The position numbers and the translations under genes were made by a program. This document shows, one piece after another, positions 49,821-61,986 of a DNA stretch of 64,000 nt; within the stretch, counting starts at the first letter, position 1, and every line of letters starts with the position of its first letter. The DNA is from Dichetophora obliterata (lineage: Eukaryota > Arthropoda > Insecta > Diptera > Sciomyzidae), in assembly GCA_963920525.1 (NCBI GenBank), contig OY986440.1, positions 1,550,001 to 1,614,000 on the forward strand, written 5' to 3'. The notes under the pieces are model-generated. The model did no database searches. It saw only the letters and a program-made list of their open reading frames with translations, and was not told the DNA's origin.

Positions 49821-52447
49821 TACAAACTACAAAAAATAAAGGTGGCAACCCTATCCACCATCTTGAATTTTAAAATTCTGACCTTAGATTCGAAATCAGC
49901 GATAAAATTAATTTTGACCTTGAAAAAACACCCCAGATTAAACCGGATATTTTTTCCATAGCGACTCTCACAAAAGCCACATGGCGGCCATCATTAAAAA
50001 ATTGTCAACTCTGCGCCTCTCCTAAGCGGCCTATATACTTTTGTGGAAGGAGGAGGAGCCACAAGAACAGCCAGTGTTGTGCAAAAGTTTATGAGAAGTA
50101 TAAGTGTTGTGTAAATTTGAAACCAGTTTCAATGCCTTCCTACACTCATTACCAATTCCTAGAGAACCCTATGATTTTGAAATTTTATAATTTTGAAATT
50201 CTGACGACGGATTCGGATTCAGTGACCCATATTTTGCGTATGATTTTTTTTTTGCCTTCCCCGAATTCTCAAAACTACAGAAAAAGAAGGTGGCAACCCT
50301 ATCCACCATCTTGAATTTTAAAATTCTGACTTCAGATTCGAAATCAGCGACCCCTAAACACTAATAAATGACGTTTAAAATTCTTAAAAAGACATATTAT
50401 TAGGTGGCAACCCTATTATTTCGAATCTTTATAATTTTGAAATTCTGACGACGGATTCGGATTCAGTGACCCATATTTTGAGTATGATTTTTTTTTTGCC
50501 TTCCCCGAATTCTCAAAACTACAGAAAAAGAAGGTGGCAACCCTATCCACCATCTTGAATTTTAAAATTCTGACTTCAGATTCGAAATCAGCGACCCCTA
50601 AACACTAATAAATGACTACAAACTACAAAAAATAAAGGTGGCAACCCTATCCACCATCTTGAATTTTAAAATTCTGACCTTAGATTCGAAATCAGCGATA
50701 AAATTAATTTTGACCTTGAAAAAACACCCCAGATTAAACCGGATATTTTTTCCATAGCGACTCTCACAAAAGCCACATGGCGGCCATCATTAAAAAATTG
50801 TCAACTCTGCGCCTCTCCTAAGCGGCCATTATACTTTTGTGGAAGGAGGAGGAGCCACAAAAACAGCCAGATGTGCAAAAGTTTATGAGAAGTATAAGTG
50901 TTGTGTAAATTTGAAACCAGTTTCAATGCCTTCCTACACTCATTACCAATTCCTAGAGAACCCTATGATTTTGAAATTTTATAATTTTGAAATTCTGACG
51001 ACGGATTCGGATTCAGTGACCCATATTTTGTGTATGATTTTTTTTTTGCCTTCCCCGAATTCTCAAAACTACAGAAAAAGAAGGTGGCAACCCTATCCAC
51101 CATCTTGAATTTTAAAATTCTGACTTCAGATTCGAAATCAGCGACCCCTAAACACTAATAAATGACGTTTAAAATTCTTAAAAAGACATATTATTAGGTG
51201 GCAACCCTATTATTTCGAATCATTATAATTTTGAAATTCTGACGACGGATTCGGATTCAGTGACCCATATTTTGTGTATGATTTTTTTTTGCCTTCCCCG
51301 AATTCTCAAAACTACAGAAAAAGAAGGTGGCAACCCTATCCACCATCTTGAATTTTAAAATTCTGACTTCAGATTCGAAATCAGCGACCCCTAAACACTA
51401 ATAAATGACGTTTAAAATTCTTAAAAAGACATATTATTAGGTGGCAACCCTATTATTTCGAATCTTTATAATTTTGAAATTCTGACGACGGATTCGGATT
51501 CAGTGACCCATATTTTGCGTATGATTTTTTTTTTGCCTTCCCCGAATTCTCAAAACTACAGAAAAAGAAGGTGGCAACCCTATCCACCATCTTGAATTTT
51601 AAAATTCTGACTTCAGATTCGAAATCAGCGACCCCTAAACACTAATAAATGACTACAAACTACAAAAAATAAAGGTGGCAACCCTATCCACCATCTTGAA
51701 TTTTAAAATTCTGACCTTAGATTCGAAATCAGCGATAAAATTAATTTTGACCTTGAAAAAACACCCCAGATTAAACCGGATATTTTTTCCATAGCGACTC
51801 TCACAAAAGCCACATGGCGGCCATCATTAAAAAATTGTCAACTCTGCGCCTCTCCTAAGCGGCCATTATACTTTTGTGGAAGGAGGAGGAGCCACAAAAA
51901 CAGCCAGTGTTGTGCAAAAGTTTATGAGAAGTATAAGTGTTGTGTAAATTTGAAACCAGTTTCAATGCCTTCCTACACTCATTACCAATTCCTAGAGAAC
52001 CCTATGATTTTGAAATTTTATAATTTTGAAATTCTGACGACGGATTCGGATTCAGTGACCCATATTTTGCGTATGATTTTTTTTTTGCCTTCCCCGAATT
52101 CTCAAAACTACAGAAAAAGAAGGTGGCAACCCTATCCACCATCTTGAATTTTAAAATTCTGACTTCAGATTCGAAATCAGCGACCCCTAAACACTAATAA
52201 ATGACGTTTAAAATTCTTAAAAAGACATATTATTAGGTGGCAACCCTATTATTTCGAATCTTTATAATTTTGAAATTCTGACGACGGATTCGGATTCAGT
52301 GACCCATATTTTGTGTATGATTTTTTTTGCCTTCCCCGAATTCTCAAAACTACAGAAAAAGAAGGTGGCAACCCTATCCACCATCTTGAATTTTAAAATT
52401 CTGACTTCAGATTCGAAATCAGCGACCCCTAAACACTAATAAATGAC
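49821..52447. repeat. Replaced patch within 10.6-kb repeat copy 2 (AB-ABB-AB)
   Basis: These three units keep the module pattern of their partners at 39204-41831 but carry different variants. The A at 49821 has GCGGCCTATATAC, CCACAAGAAC and GCGTATG, as at 29624; its B has TTTTGAGTATG. The unit at 50617 has a first B with TCATTATAA near 51220 and a second with GCGTATG, matching the two B modules after 29624. TGTGAATG and ACTACTGAAAA, expected here, are absent. Gene conversion or a double exchange with a sequence like 29.6-30.6 kb is the simplest explanation. Confidence 0.75.
50871..50876. other. Private indel in module A at 50617
   Basis: Where other copies read CCAGTGTTGTGCAAAAG this one reads CCAGATGTGCAAAAG, a net loss of two bases with a changed base. 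I saw it in no other A module. It opens a spuriously longer frame but has no visible functional meaning; a consensus error in the assembly is possible. Confidence 0.7.
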
Positions 52448-54280
52448 TACAAACTACAAAAAATAAAGGTGGCAACCCTATCCACCATCTTGAATTTTAA
52501 AATTCTGACCTTAGATTCGAAATCAGCGATAAAATTAATTTTGACCTTGAAAAAACACCCCAGATTAAACCGGATATTTTTTCCATAGCGACTCTTACAA
52601 AAGCCACATGGCGGCCATCATTAAAAAATTGTCAACTCTGCGCCTCTCCTAAGCGGCCATTATACTTTTGTGGAAGGAGGAGGAGCCACAAAAACAGCCA
52701 GTGTTGTGCAAAAGTTTATGAGAAGTATAAGTGTTGTGTAAATTTGAAACCAGTTTCAATGCCTTCCTACACTCATTACCAATTCCTAGAGAACCCTATG
52801 ATTTTGAAATTTTATAATTTTGAAATTCTGACGACGGATTCGGATTCAGTGACCCATATTTTGCGTATGATTTTTTTTTTGCCTTCCCCGAATTCTCAAA
52901 ACTACAGAAAAAGAAGGTGGCAACCCTATTCACCATCTTGAATTTTAAAATTCTGACTTCAGATTCGAAATCAGCGACCCCTAAACACTAATAAATGACG
53001 TTTAAAATTCTTAAAAAGACATATTATTAGGTGGCAACCCTATTATTTCGAATCTTTATAATTTTGAAATTCTGACGACGGATTCGGATTCAGTGACCCA
53101 TATTTTGTGTATGATTTTTTTTTGCCTTCCCCGAATTCTCAAAACTACAGAAAAAGAAGGTGGCAACCCTATCCACCATCTTGAATTTTAAAATTCTGAC
53201 TTCAGATTCGAAATCAGCGACCCCTAAACACTAATAAATGACTACAAACTACAAAAAATAAAGGTGGCAACCCTATCCACCATCTTGAATTTTAAAATTC
53301 TGACCTTAGATTCGAAATCAGCGATAAAATTAATTTTGACCTTGAAAAAACACCCCAGATTAAACCGGATATTTTTTCCATAGCGACTCTCACAAAAGCC
53401 ACATGGCGGCCATCATTAAAAAATTGTCAACTCTGCGCCTCTCCTAAGCGGCCATTATACTTTTGTGGAAGGAGGAGGAGCCACAAAAACAGCCAGTGTT
53501 GTGCAAAAGTTTATGAGAAGTATAAGTGTTGTGTAAATTTGAAACCAGTTTCAATGCCTTCCTACACTCATTACCAATTCCTAGAGAACCCTATGATTTT
53601 GAAATTTTATAATTTTGAAATTCTGACGACGGATTCGGATTCAGTGACCCATATTTTGTGTATGATTTTTTTTTGCCTTCCCCGAATTCTCAAAACTACA
53701 GAAAAAGAAGGTGGCAACCCTATCCACCATCTTGAATTTTAAAATTCTGACTTCAGATTCGAAATCAGCGACCCCTAAACACTAATAAATGACGTTTAAA
53801 ATTCTTAAAAAGACATATTATTAGGTGGCAACCCTATTATTTCGAATCTTTATAATTTTGAAATTCTGACGACGGATTCGGATTCAGTGACCCATATTTT
53901 GTGTATGATTTTTTTTTTGCCTTCCCCGAATTCTCAAAACTACAGAAAAAGAAGGTGGCAACCCTATCCACCATCTTGAATTTTAAAATTCTGACTTCAG
54001 ATTCGAAATCAGCGACCCCTAAACACTAATAAATGACGTTTAAAATTCTTAAAAAGACATATTATTAGGTGGCAACCCTATTATTTCGAATCTTTATAAT
54101 TTTGAAATTCTGACGACGGATTCGGATTCAGTGACCCATATTTTGTGCATGATTTTTTTTTGCCTTCCCCGAATTCTCAAAACTACTGAAAAAGAAGGTG
54201 GCAACCCTATCCACCATCTTGAATTTTAAAATTCTGACTTCAGATTCGAAATCAGCGACCCCTAAACACTAATAAATGAC

Positions 54281-57200
54281 TACAAACTACAAAAAATAAA
54301 GGTGGCAACCCTATCCACCATCTTGAATTTTAAAATTCTGACCTTAGATTCGAAATCAGCGATAAAATTAATTTTGACCTTGAAAAAACACCCCAGATTA
54401 AACCGGATATTTTTTCCATAGCGACTCTCACAAAAGCCACATGGCGGCCATCATTAAAAAATTGTCAACTCTGCGCCTCTCCTAAGCGGCCATTATACTT
54501 TTGTGGAAGGAGGAGGAGCCACAAAAACAGCCAGTGTTGTGCAAAAGTTTATGAGAAGTATAAGTGTTGTGTAAATTTGAAACCAGTTTCAATGCCTTCC
54601 TACACTCATTACCAATTCCTAGAGAACCCTATGATTTTGAAATTTTATAATTTTGAAATTCTGACGACGGATTCGGATTCAGTGACCCATATTTTGCATA
54701 TGATTTTTTTTTTGCCTTCCCCGAATTCTCAAAACTACAGAAAAAGAAGGTGGCAACCCTATCCACCATCTTGAATTTTAAAATTCTGACTTCAGATTCG
54801 AAATCAGCGACCCCTAAACACTAATAAATGACGTTTAAAATTCTTAAAAAGACATATTATTAGGTGGCAACCCTATTATTTCGAATCTTTATAATTTTGA
54901 AATTCTGACGACGGATTCGGATTCAGTGACCCATATTTTGTGTATGATTTTTTTTTGCCTTCCCCGAATTCTCAAAACTACAGAAAAAGAAGGTGGCAAC
55001 CCTATCCACCATCTTGAATTTTAAAATTCTGACTTCAGATTCGAAATCAGCGACCCCTAAACACTAATAAATGACTACAAACTACAAAAAATAAAGGTGG
55101 CAACCCTATCCACCATCTTGAATTTTAAAATTCTGACCTTAGATTCGAAATCAGCGATAAAATTAATTTTGACCTTGAAAAAACACCCCAGATTAAACCG
55201 GATATTTTTTCCATAGCGACTCTTACAAAAGCCACATGGCGGCCATCATTAAAAAATTGTCAACTCTGCGCCTCTCCTAAGCGGCCATTATACTTTTGTG
55301 GAAGGAGGAGGAGCCACAAAAACAGCCAGTGTTGTGCAAAAGTTTATGAGAAGTATAAGTGTTGTGTAAATTTGAAACCAGTTTCAATGCCTTCCTACAC
55401 TCATTACCAATTCCTAGAGAACCCTATGATTTTGAAATTTTATAATTTTGAAATTCTGACGACGGATTCGGATTCAGTGACCCATATTTTGCGTATGATT
55501 TTTTTTTTGCCTTCCCCGAATTCTCAAAACTACAGAAAAAGAAGGTGGCAACCCTATCCACCATCTTGAATTTTAAAATTCTGACTTCAGATTCGAAATC
55601 AGCGACCCCTAAACACTAATAAATGACGTTTAAAATTCTTAAAAAGACATATTATTAGGTGGCAACCCTATTATTTCGAATCTTTATAATTTTGAAATTC
55701 TGACGACGGATTCGGATTCAGTGACCCATATTTTGTGTATGATTTTTTTTTGCCTTCCCCGAATTCTCAAAACTACAGAAAAAGAAGGTGGCAACCCTAT
55801 CCACCATCTTGAATTTTAAAATTCTGACTTCAGATTCGAAATCAGCGACCCCTAAACACTAATAAATGACTACAAACTACAAAAAATAAAGGTGGCAACC
55901 CTATCCACCATCTTGAATTTTAAAATTCTGACCTTAGATTCGAAATCAGCGATAAAATTAATTTTGACCTTGAAAAAACACCCCAGATTAAACCGGATAT
56001 TTTTTCCATAGCGACTCTTACAAAAGCCACATGGCGGCCATCATTAAAAAATTGTCAACTCTGCGCCTCTCCTAAGCGGCCATTATACTTTTGTGGAAGG
56101 AGGAGGAGCCACAAAAACAGCCAGTGTTGTGCAAAAGTTTATGAGAAGTATAAGTGTTGTGTAAATTTGAAACCAGTTTCAATGCCTTCCTACACTCATT
56201 ACCAATTCCTAGAGAACCCTATGATTTTGAAATTTTATAATTTTGAAATTCTGACGACGGATTCGGATTCAGTGACCCATATTTTGCGTATGATTTTTTT
56301 TTTGCCTTCCCCGAATTCTCAAAACTACAGAAAAAGAAGGTGGCAACCCTATCCACCATCTTGAATTTTAAAATTCTGACTTCAGATTCGAAATCAGCGA
56401 CCCCTAAACACTAATAAATGACGTTTAAAATTCTTAAAAAGACATATTATTAGGTGGCAACCCTATTATTTCGAATCTTTATAATTTTGAAATTCTGACG
56501 ACGGATTCGGATTCAGTGACCCATATTTTGTGTATGATTTTTTTTTGCCTTCCCCGAATTCTCAAAACTACAGAAAAAGAAGGTGGCAACCCTATCCACC
56601 ATCTTGAATTTTAAAATTCTGACTTCAGATTCGAAATCAGCGACCCCTAAACACTAATAAATGACTACAAACTACAAAAAATAAAGGTGGCAACCCTATC
56701 CACCATCTTGAATTTTAAAATTCTGACCTTAGATTCGAAATCAGCGATAAAATTAATTTTGACCTTGAAAAAACACCCCAGATTAAACCGGATATTTTTT
56801 CCATAGCGACTCTCACAAAAGCCACATGGCGGCCATCATTAAAAAATTGTCAACTCTGCGCCTCTCCTAAGCGGCCATTATACTTTTGTGGAAGGAGGAG
56901 GAGCCACAAAAACAGCCAGTGTTGTGCAAAAGTTTATGAGAAGTATAAGTGTTGTGTAAATTTGAAACCAGTTTCAATGCCTTCCTACACTCATTACCAA
57001 TTCCTAGAGAACCCTATGATTTTGAAATTTTATAATTTTGAAATTCTGACGACGGATTCGGATTCAGTGACCCATATTTTGCGTATGATTTTTTTTTTGC
57101 CTTCCCCGAATTCTCAAAACTACAGAAAAAGAAGGTGGCAACCCTATCCACCATCTTGAATTTTAAAATTCTGACTTCAGATTCGAAATCAGCGACCCCT

Positions 57201-59844
57201 AAACACTAATAAATGACGTTTAAAATTCTTAAAAAGACATATTATTAGGTGGCAACCCTATTATTTCGAATCTTTATAATTTTGAAATTCTGACGACGGA
57301 TTCGGATTCAGTGACCCATATTTTGTGTATGATTTTTTTTTGCCTTCCCCGAATTCTCAAAACTACAGAAAAAGAAGGTGGCAACCCTATCCACCATCTT
57401 GAATTTTAAAATTCTGACTTCAGATTCGAAATCAGCGACCCCTAAACACTAATAAATGACTACAAACTACAAAAAATAAAGGTGGCAACCCTATCCACCA
57501 TCTTGAATTTTAAAATTCTGACCTTAGATTCGAAATCAGCGATAAAATTAATTTTGACCTTGAAAAAACACCCCAGATTAAACCGGATATTTTTTCCATA
57601 GCGACTCTTACAAAAGCCACATGGCGGCCATCATTAAAAAATTGTCAACTCTGCGCCTCTCCTAAGCGGCCATTATACTTTTGTGGAAGGAGGAGGAGCC
57701 ACAAAAACAGCCAGTGTTGTGCAAAAGTTTATGAGAAGTATAAGTGTTGTGTAAATTTGAAACCAGTTTCAATGCCTTCCTACACTCATTACCAATTCCT
57801 AGAGAACCCTATGATTTTGAAATTTTATAATTTTGAAATTCTGACGACGGATTCGGATTCAGTGACCCATATTTTGCGTATGATTTTTTTTTTGCCTTCC
57901 CCGAATTCTCAAAACTACAGAAAAAGAAGGTGGCAACCCTATCCACCATCTTGAATTTTAAAATTCTGACTTCAGATTCGAAATCAGCGACCCCTAAACA
58001 CTAATAAATGACGTTTAAAATTCTTAAAAAGACATATTATTAGGTGGCAACCCTATTATTTCGAATCTTTATAATTTTGAAATTCTGACGACGGATTCGG
58101 ATTCAGTGACCCATATTTTGTGTATGATTTTTTTTTGCCTTCCCCGAATTCTCAAAACTACAGAAAAAGAAGGTGGCAACCCTATCCACCATCTTGAATT
58201 TTAAAATTCTGACTTCAGATTCGAAATCAGCGACCCCTAAACACTAATAAATGACTACAAACTACAAAAAATAAAGGTGGCAACCCTATCCACCATCTTG
58301 AATTTTAAAATTCTGACCTTAGATTCGAAATCAGCGATAAAATTAATTTTGACCTTGAAAAAACACCCCAGATTAAACCGGATATTTTTTCCATAGCGAC
58401 TCTCACAAAAGCCACATGGCGGCCATCATTAAAAAATTGTCAACTCTGCGCCTCTCCTAAGCGGCCATTATACTTTTGTGGAAGGAGGAGGAGCCACAAA
58501 AACAGCCAGTGTTGTGCAAAAGTTTATGAGAAGTATAAGTGTTGTGTAAATTTGAAACCAGTTTCAATGCCTTCCTACACTCATTACCAATTCCTAGAGA
58601 ACCCTATGATTTTGAAATTTTATAATTTTGAAATTCTGACGACGGATTCGGATTCAGTGACCCATATTTTGCGTATGATTTTTTTTTGCCTTCCCCGAAT
58701 TCTCAAAACTACAGAAAAAGAAGGTGGCAACCCTATCCACCATCTTGAATTTTAAAATTCTGACTTCAGATTCGAAATCAGCGACCCCTAAACACTAATA
58801 AATGACGTTTAAAATTCTTAAAAAGACATATTATTAGGTGGCAACCCTATTATTTCGAATCTTTATAATTTTGAAATTCTGACGACGGATTCGGATTCAG
58901 TGACCCATATTTTGTGTATGATTTTTTTTTGCCTTCCCCGAATTCTCAAAACTACAGAAAAAGAAGGTGGCAACCCTATCCACCATCTTGAATTTTAAAA
59001 TTCTGACTTCAGATTCGAAATCAGCGACCCCTAAACACTAATAAATGACTACAAACTACAAAAAATAAAGGTGGCAACCCTATCCACCATCTTGAATTTT
59101 AAAATTCTGACCTTAGATTCGAAATCAGCGATAAAATTAATTTTGACCTTGAAAAAACACCCCAGATTAAACCGGATATTTTTTCCATAGCGACTCTCAC
59201 AAAAGCCACATGGCGGCCATCATTAAAAAATTGTCAACTCTGCGCCTCTCCTAAGCGGCCATTATACTTTTGTGGAAGGAGGAGGAGCCACAAAAACAGC
59301 CAGTGTTGTGCAAAAGTTTATGAGAAGTATAAGTGTTGTGTAAATTTGAAACCAGTTTCAATGCCTTCCTACACTCATTACCAATTCCTAGAGAACCCTA
59401 TGATTTTGAAATTTTATAATTTTGAAATTCTGACGACGGATTCGGATTCAGTGACCCATATTTTGCGTATGATTTTTTTTTTGCCTTCCCCGAATTCTCA
59501 AAACTACAGAAAAAGAAGGTGGCAACCCTATCCACCATCTTGAATTTTAAAATTCTGACTTCAGATTCGAAATCAGCGACCCCTAAACACTAATAAATGA
59601 CGTTTAAAATTCTTAAAAAGACATATTATTAGGTGGCAACCCTATTATTTCGAATCTTTATAATTTTGAAATTCTGACGACGGATTCGGATTCAGTGACC
59701 CATATTTTGTGTATGATTTTTTTTTGCCTTCCCCGAATTCTCAAAACTACAGAAAAAGAAGGTGGCAACCCTATCCACCATCTTGAATTTTAAAATTCTG
59801 ACTTCAGATTCGAAATCAGCGACCCCTAAACACTAATAAATGAC
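54281..59844. repeat. Plain AB units (seven), GCG-type A modules
   Basis: A modules start at 54281, 55076, 55871, 56666, 57461, 58256 and 59050, spaced 794 or 795 bp with one B each. All but the first (GCATATG) carry TTTTGCGTATG. CTCTTACA marks 55076, 55871 and 57461. B modules are uniformly the common GTGTATG type. The variants typical of the 10.6-kb repeat do not occur, so this is a separately homogenised stretch. Confidence 0.86.
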
Positions 59845-61986
59845 TACAAACTACAAAAAATAAAGGTGGCAACCCTATCCACCATCTTGAATTTTAAAAT
59901 TCTGACCTTAGATTCGAAATCAGCGATAAAATTAATTTTGACCTTGAAAAAACACCCCAGATTAAACCGGATATTTTTTCCATAGCGACTCTTACAAAAG
60001 CCACATGGCGGCCATCATTAAAAAATTGTCAACTCTGCGCCTCTCCTAAGCGGCCATTATACTTTTGTGGAAGGAGGAGGAGCCACAAAAACAGCCAGTG
60101 TTGTGCAAAAGTTTATGAGAAGTATAAGTGTTGTGTAAATTTGAAACCAGTTTCAATGCCTTCCTACACTCATTACCAATTCCTAGAGAACCCTATGATT
60201 TTGAAATTTTATAATTTTGAAATTCTGACGACGGATTCGGATTCAGTGACCCATATTTTGTGTATGATTTTTTTTTTGCCTTCCCCGAATTCTCAAAACT
60301 ACAGAAAAAGAAGGTGGCAACCCTATCCACCATCTTGAATTTTAAAATTCTGACTTCAGATTCGAAATCAGCGACCCCTAAACACTAATAAATGACGTTT
60401 AAAATTCTTAAAAAGACATATTATTAGGTGGCAACCCTATTATTTCGAATCTTTATAATTTTGAAATTCTGACGACGGATTCGGATTCAGTGACCCATAT
60501 TTTGAGTATGATTTTTTTTTGCCTTCCCCGAATTCTCAAAACTACAGAAAAAGAAGGTGGCAACCCTATCCACCATCTTGAATTTTAAAATTCTGACTTC
60601 AGATTCGAAATCAGCGACCCCTAAACACTAATAAATGACTACAAACTACAAAAAATAAAGGTGGCAACCCTATCCACCATCTTGAATTTTAAAATTCTGA
60701 CCTTAGATTCGAAATCAGCGATAAAATTAATTTTGACCTTGAAAAAACACCCCAGATTAAACCGGATATTTTTTCCATAGCGACTCTCACAATAGCCACA
60801 TGGCGGCCATCATTAAAAAATTGTCAACTCTGCGCCTCTCCTAAGCGGCCATTATACTTTTGTGGAAGGAGGAGGAGCCACAAAAACAGCCAGTGTTGTG
60901 CAAAAGTTTATGAGAAGTATAAGTGTTGTGTAAATTTGAAACCAGTTTCAATGCCTTCCTACACTCATTACCAATTCCTAGAGAACCCTATGATTTTGAA
61001 ATTTTATAATTTTGAAATTCTGACGACGGATTCGGATTCAGTGACCCATATTTTGCGTATGATTTTTTTTTTGCCTTCCCCGAATTCTCAAAACTACAGA
61101 AAAAGAAGGTGGCAACCCTATCCACCATCTTGAATTTTAAAATTCTGACTTCAGATTCGAAATCAGCGACCCCTAAACACTAATAAATGACTACAAACTA
61201 CAAAAAATAAAGGTGGCAACCCTATCCACCATCTTGAATTTTAAAATTCTGACCTTAGATTCGAAATCAGCGATAAAATTAATTTTGACCTTGAAAAAAC
61301 ACCCCAGATTAAACCGGATATTTTTTCCATAGCGACTCTCACAAAAGCCACATGGCGGCCATCATTAAAAAATTGTCAACTCTGCGCCTCTCCTAAGCGG
61401 CCATTATACTTTTGTGGAAGGAGGAGGAGCCACAAGAACAGCCAGTGTTGTGCAAAAGTTTATGAGAAGTATAAGTGTTGTGTAAATTTGAAACCAGTTT
61501 CAATGCCTTCCTACACTCATTACCAATTCCTAGAGAACCCTATGATTTTGAAATTTTATAATTTTGAAATTCTGACGACGGATTCGGATTCAGTGACCCA
61601 TATTTTGTGTATGATTTTTTTTTTGCCTTCCCCGAATTCTCAAAACTACAGAAAAAGAAGGTGGCAACCCTATCCACCATCTTGAATTTTAAAATTCTGA
61701 CTTCAGATTCGAAATCAGCGACCCCTAAACACTAATAAATGACGTTTAAAATTCTTAAAAAGACATATTATTAGGTGGCAACCCTATTATTTCGAATCTT
61801 TATAATTTTGAAATTCTGACGACGGATTCGGATTCAGTGACCCATATTTTGTGTATGATTTTTTTTTGCCTTCCCCGAATTCTCAAAACTACAGAAAAAG
61901 AAGGTGGCAACCCTATCCACCATCTTGAATTTTAAAATTCTGACTTCAGATTCGAAATCAGCGACCCCTAAACACTAATAAATGAC
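59845..61986. repeat. Right-hand 2142-bp higher-order repeat, copy 1 (AB-A-AB)
   Basis: A modules start at 59845, 60640 (no B) and 61192. Diagnostic variants are TTTTGAGTATG in the first B near 60503, CACAATAGCC near 60789, and CCACAAGAAC near 61433. All three recur about 2142 bp later. The A at 59845 additionally has CTCTTACA, which the next copy lacks. Confidence 0.88.

Larger units (their letters stand above)
43665..54280. repeat. 10.6-kb higher-order repeat, copy 2 (12 units)
   Basis: A modules start at 43665, 44808, 45360, 46155, 47193, 47988, 48783, 49821, 50617, 51654, 52448 and 53243, each about 10617 bp after its partner. Module order and most rare variants match copy 1. The exception is 49.8-52.4 kb, where unit structure is the same but the variants differ. 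The A starting at 54281 still matches the A at 43665 (GCATATG), while its B lacks GGATTTAGTG and no remnant follows, so homology ends at about 54.8 kb. Confidence 0.92.

Noticed and set aside
50839..51108. Longer 89-residue frame beginning with ATG-less extension
   Set aside because: It exists only because of a private two-base net deletion near 50871 that joins two frames in one repeat copy.
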